DNA of 7,117 bases from Gammaproteobacteria bacterium. Lineage in GTDB: Bacteria > Pseudomonadota > Gammaproteobacteria > SZUA-21. The stretch is from contig JALUUZ010000512.1 in the NCBI GenBank assembly GCA_027021095.1, positions 1 through 7,117 of the forward strand. Reading direction: 5' to 3'. Below the pieces are notes generated by a model that searched no databases, was not told the origin of the DNA, and worked only from the letters and a program-made list of their open reading frames with translations. Shown here one piece after another: positions 5,639 to 7,117 of this stretch (position 1 is its first letter; each line of letters starts with the position of its first letter). The translations under genes and the position numbers were made by a program.

Positions 5639-5855
5639 GATCGATCTCCTGGTCCGAACTCACAGTACGGCAGAACAGCAGCTCCAGCAGCACTGCGTCG
5701 GGTAAATCCAGCAGGCGGATAAACGCCTTTTTTCCTGTCTCATCTAGTCTATTGTAGTCCTTCTGGAAGAATCCTTGTAGCATTATATCCAGTTCAAGCA
5801 TTCCCCGGCGGCAACGCCAGTATAACTGCTGTTCCAGGCCTGAGTCCAAGCGCAT
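5601..5855 (-). CDS. sdhE: SdhE, FAD assembly factor for succinate dehydrogenase (CptB/YgfY)
   Basis: The 84-residue protein has the SdhE signature RRGMLELD at 16-23 (the RGxxE motif that contacts the flavoprotein), then the conserved FF..Y..L (28-36) and FIRLLDLPDAVLLELL helices. SdhE helps covalently attach FAD to SdhA, and to FrdA where present; it acts in the cytosol as a small helical protein. Length is normal (E. coli 88). ATG at 5855 follows GAGG by six bases. It begins 26 bases after the sdhB stop and overlaps ygfX, so here the assembly factor is apparently cotranscribed with its target SdhA, unlike in enterobacteria where sdhE-ygfX is a separate locus. Older literature calls it the antitoxin CptB. 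Confidence 0.95.
   Translation of the reverse strand: MRLDSGLEQQLYWRCRRGMLELDIMLQGFFQKDYNRLDETGKKAFIRLLDLPDAVLLELLFCRTVSSDQEIDRVIKQIRAVTTH
5646..5650 (-). promoter_or_regulatory. Ribosome binding site of ygfX, inside sdhE
   Basis: AGGAG (5650-5646, minus strand) stands seven bases before GTG 5638. It lies within the sdhE coding sequence, 43 bases ahead of the sdhE stop, and it fixes the otherwise ambiguous ygfX start. Confidence 0.7.
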
Positions 5856-5881
5856 TCTACACCTCGTTTAAAATCAATCGC

Positions 5882-6577
5882 CTATAGAGACTGTTTTAAC
5901 ATCCGCAGCTTGATCCGGCCGATCGCTCTGGTCGGGTTCAGGCCTTTGGGGCACACTTCCACACAATTCATAATGGTATGACAACGAAAGATCCGGTAAG
6001 GACCATCCAGCGCCGCCAGCCGTTCTTCGGTGGCCTGGTCGCGGCTGTCGGCGATAAAGCGCCAGGCCTGCAGCAGTGCGGCCGGACCCAGAAACTTGTC
6101 CGGGTTCCACCAGAACGACGGGCAGGCGGTCGAACAACAGGCACACAGGATACATTCATACAGACCATCCAACTGGTCACGTTCTTCCGGCGACTGCAAC
6201 AGTTCCACTTCCGGTTCAGGGTCATGCAGAATCAGGTAAGGCTTGACCGCACGGTACTGGCGGTAAAAACCACTCAGGTCGACGATCAGATCGCGGATCA
6301 CCGGCCGGCCCGGCAACGGCCTGACTTCCACCGGGTCTTTCAACTCGGCCAATGGTGTAATACACGCCAGGCCGTTGACGCCGTTGATATTGACTGCATC
6401 CGAGCCGCACACGCCTTCACCGCAGGAACGGCGAAAGCTCAGGGTTTCGTCGATTTCCTTGCATCGCAGCAGTGCTTCGAGCAGCATCATGCCAGGCCCG
6501 GCTTCCGGAAGATCGAATTCCTGCATGTAGGGTGCCTGATCCTGTTCCGGGTTATAGCGGTGAATTCTGAATCGCAT
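5882..6577 (-). CDS. sdhB: Succinate dehydrogenase iron-sulfur subunit
   Basis: SdhB carries electrons from SdhA's FAD to ubiquinone through three iron-sulfur centres. The 231-residue protein has the [2Fe-2S] ligands Cys52, Cys57, Asp60 and Cys72 (Asp as third ligand, as in E. coli); [4Fe-4S] Cys142, Cys145, Cys148 and Cys209; and [3Fe-4S] Cys152, Cys199 and Cys205. The quinone-site residues match too: Trp157 in SFWWNP and His200. All cluster ligands are present, so the protein should be functional. The frame can open at TTG 6583, but that overlaps the sdhA stop and adds only two residues; ATG 6577 (MRFRIHRYNP), two bases after the sdhA stop, fits the family. No strong Shine-Dalgarno is seen, so translation probably continues from sdhA. 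Confidence 0.97.
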   Translation of the reverse strand: MRFRIHRYNPEQDQAPYMQEFDLPEAGPGMMLLEALLRCKEIDETLSFRRSCGEGVCGSDAVNINGVNGLACITPLAELKDPVEVRPLPGRPVIRDLIVDLSGFYRQYRAVKPYLILHDPEPEVELLQSPEERDQLDGLYECILCACCSTACPSFWWNPDKFLGPAALLQAWRFIADSRDQATEERLAALDGPYRIFRCHTIMNCVEVCPKGLNPTRAIGRIKLRMLKQSL

Positions 6578-6579
6578 CG

Positions 6580-7117
6580 TCAATAAACCCGCGCTTTAGG
6601 TGGAAAAGACTCGACAGTCATCGGTTTGGTTCTTACCGGCTTGTAATCGAGCCGCTGTTCATCGTCAAAGTAAAGGCTGTGCTTGAGCCAGTGCTCATCG
6701 TCACGCTCGGTAAAATCCACGCGTGAATGTGCGCCACGGCTTTCCGTGCGCGCCTGCGCCGACACCACGGTGGCGCGGGCGATCGCCATCAGGTTTTCGA
6801 GTTCCAAGGCCTCGATACGCGCGGTATTGAATACCTGGCTGTGGTCCTGCAGACAGGCATGCATCAATCGTTCCGACAAAGCATTGACTTGTTCGATCCC
6901 CTCCCGCAGCACCTTATCGGTACGGAACACACCACAATGCGTCTCCATCACCCGCTGCAGTTCGCGCTTGATTTCGCTGACGGACTCGTCACCTGTTTTC
7001 TTGTCCCAACGCGCCAGGCGCGCCAGCGCCTTGTCGACACTGTCTGCGGCCAACGGGCGATGATACCGGGTCTCTTTCAAGAATCCGATCATGTGGTTGG
7101 CCGCCGCACGGCCGAAA
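6580..7117 (-). CDS. sdhA: Succinate dehydrogenase flavoprotein subunit (C-terminal part; start beyond right edge)
   Basis: The frame is open to the window edge; 178 codons and the stop are present. It starts within FGRAAANHM, the end of the FAD domain, and contains the helical C-terminal domain with LELENLM, the family's TESRGAHSR motif and the closing DFTERDDEHWLKHSLY, followed by FPPKARVY at the end. All match SdhA rather than FrdA or NadB: the RDDE-W-HSLY tail is typical of bacterial succinate dehydrogenase. The internal ATG at 7092 is not the real start. The FAD-linking histidine lies outside the window. The gene is the first visible member of sdhA-sdhB-sdhE-ygfX; sdhC and sdhD would be expected further right. 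Confidence 0.96.
   Translation of the reverse strand, partial: FGRAAANHMIGFLKETRYHRPLAADSVDKALARLARWDKKTGDESVSEIKRELQRVMETHCGVFRTDKVLREGIEQVNALSERLMHACLQDHSQVFNTARIEALELENLMAIARATVVSAQARTESRGAHSRVDFTERDDEHWLKHSLYFDDEQRLDYKPVRTKPMTVESFPPKARVY

Noticed and set aside
5201..5855. sdhE-ygfX as a genuine toxin-antitoxin module
   Set aside because: The family was once named CptBA, but the operon context and the known FAD-assembly role of SdhE explain the pair better.

Overview
The window looks like ordinary, well-conserved chromosome from a gammaproteobacterium. The sigma-E regulon core (rpoE-rseA-rseB-rseC), the L-aspartate oxidase gene nadB next to it, and an sdhAB-sdhE-ygfX succinate dehydrogenase block all give intact, family-typical proteins. 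The sequence is moderately GC-rich and codon use looks even throughout. No transposase, integrase, phage gene, CRISPR array, tRNA or rRNA is visible. RpoE and SdhB resemble the enterobacterial proteins closely, but this gene order is not the E. coli one. Order and composition suggest a non-enteric, environmental gammaproteobacterium; I cannot name a genus.

Layout, left to right. Positions 1-191 (minus) hold the 5' part of a small glutaredoxin-like gene, cut by the window edge. A 184-bp gap with a good sigma-70-type promoter separates it from the stress block 376-3056 (minus strand, transcribed rpoE, rseA, rseB, rseC). In that block rseA/rseB and rseB/rseC overlap by a few bases, so the genes are translationally coupled. 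A 425-bp divergent intergenic region (3057-3481) carries candidate sigma-E and sigma-70 promoters for rpoE, an FNR-like box over the sigma-70 -35, a 5'-UTR hairpin, and the leader of nadB. nadB (3482-5140, plus) then converges on a minus-strand operon occupying 5201-7117: the C-terminal part of sdhA (cut by the right edge), sdhB, sdhE and ygfX, all tightly packed.

How the genes work together. RpoE is an ECF sigma factor for envelope stress. RseA is the membrane anti-sigma factor, RseB the periplasmic sensor that protects RseA from cleavage, and RseC an accessory membrane protein. NadB oxidises aspartate to iminoaspartate in NAD synthesis. SdhA and SdhB are the flavoprotein and iron-sulfur subunits of succinate dehydrogenase, SdhE is the factor that helps attach FAD to SdhA, and YgfX is its membrane partner. 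NadB and SdhA belong to the same flavoprotein family, so the right two thirds of the window is a cluster of FAD enzymes plus an FAD-assembly factor.

I see no novel multi-gene system. The points worth a second look are the position of sdhE-ygfX inside the sdh operon facing nadB, the layered rpoE promoter region, a probable misplaced rseB start, the ygfX start deep inside sdhE, hairpins around nadB, and the absence of a DegP/MucD protease gene after rseC.
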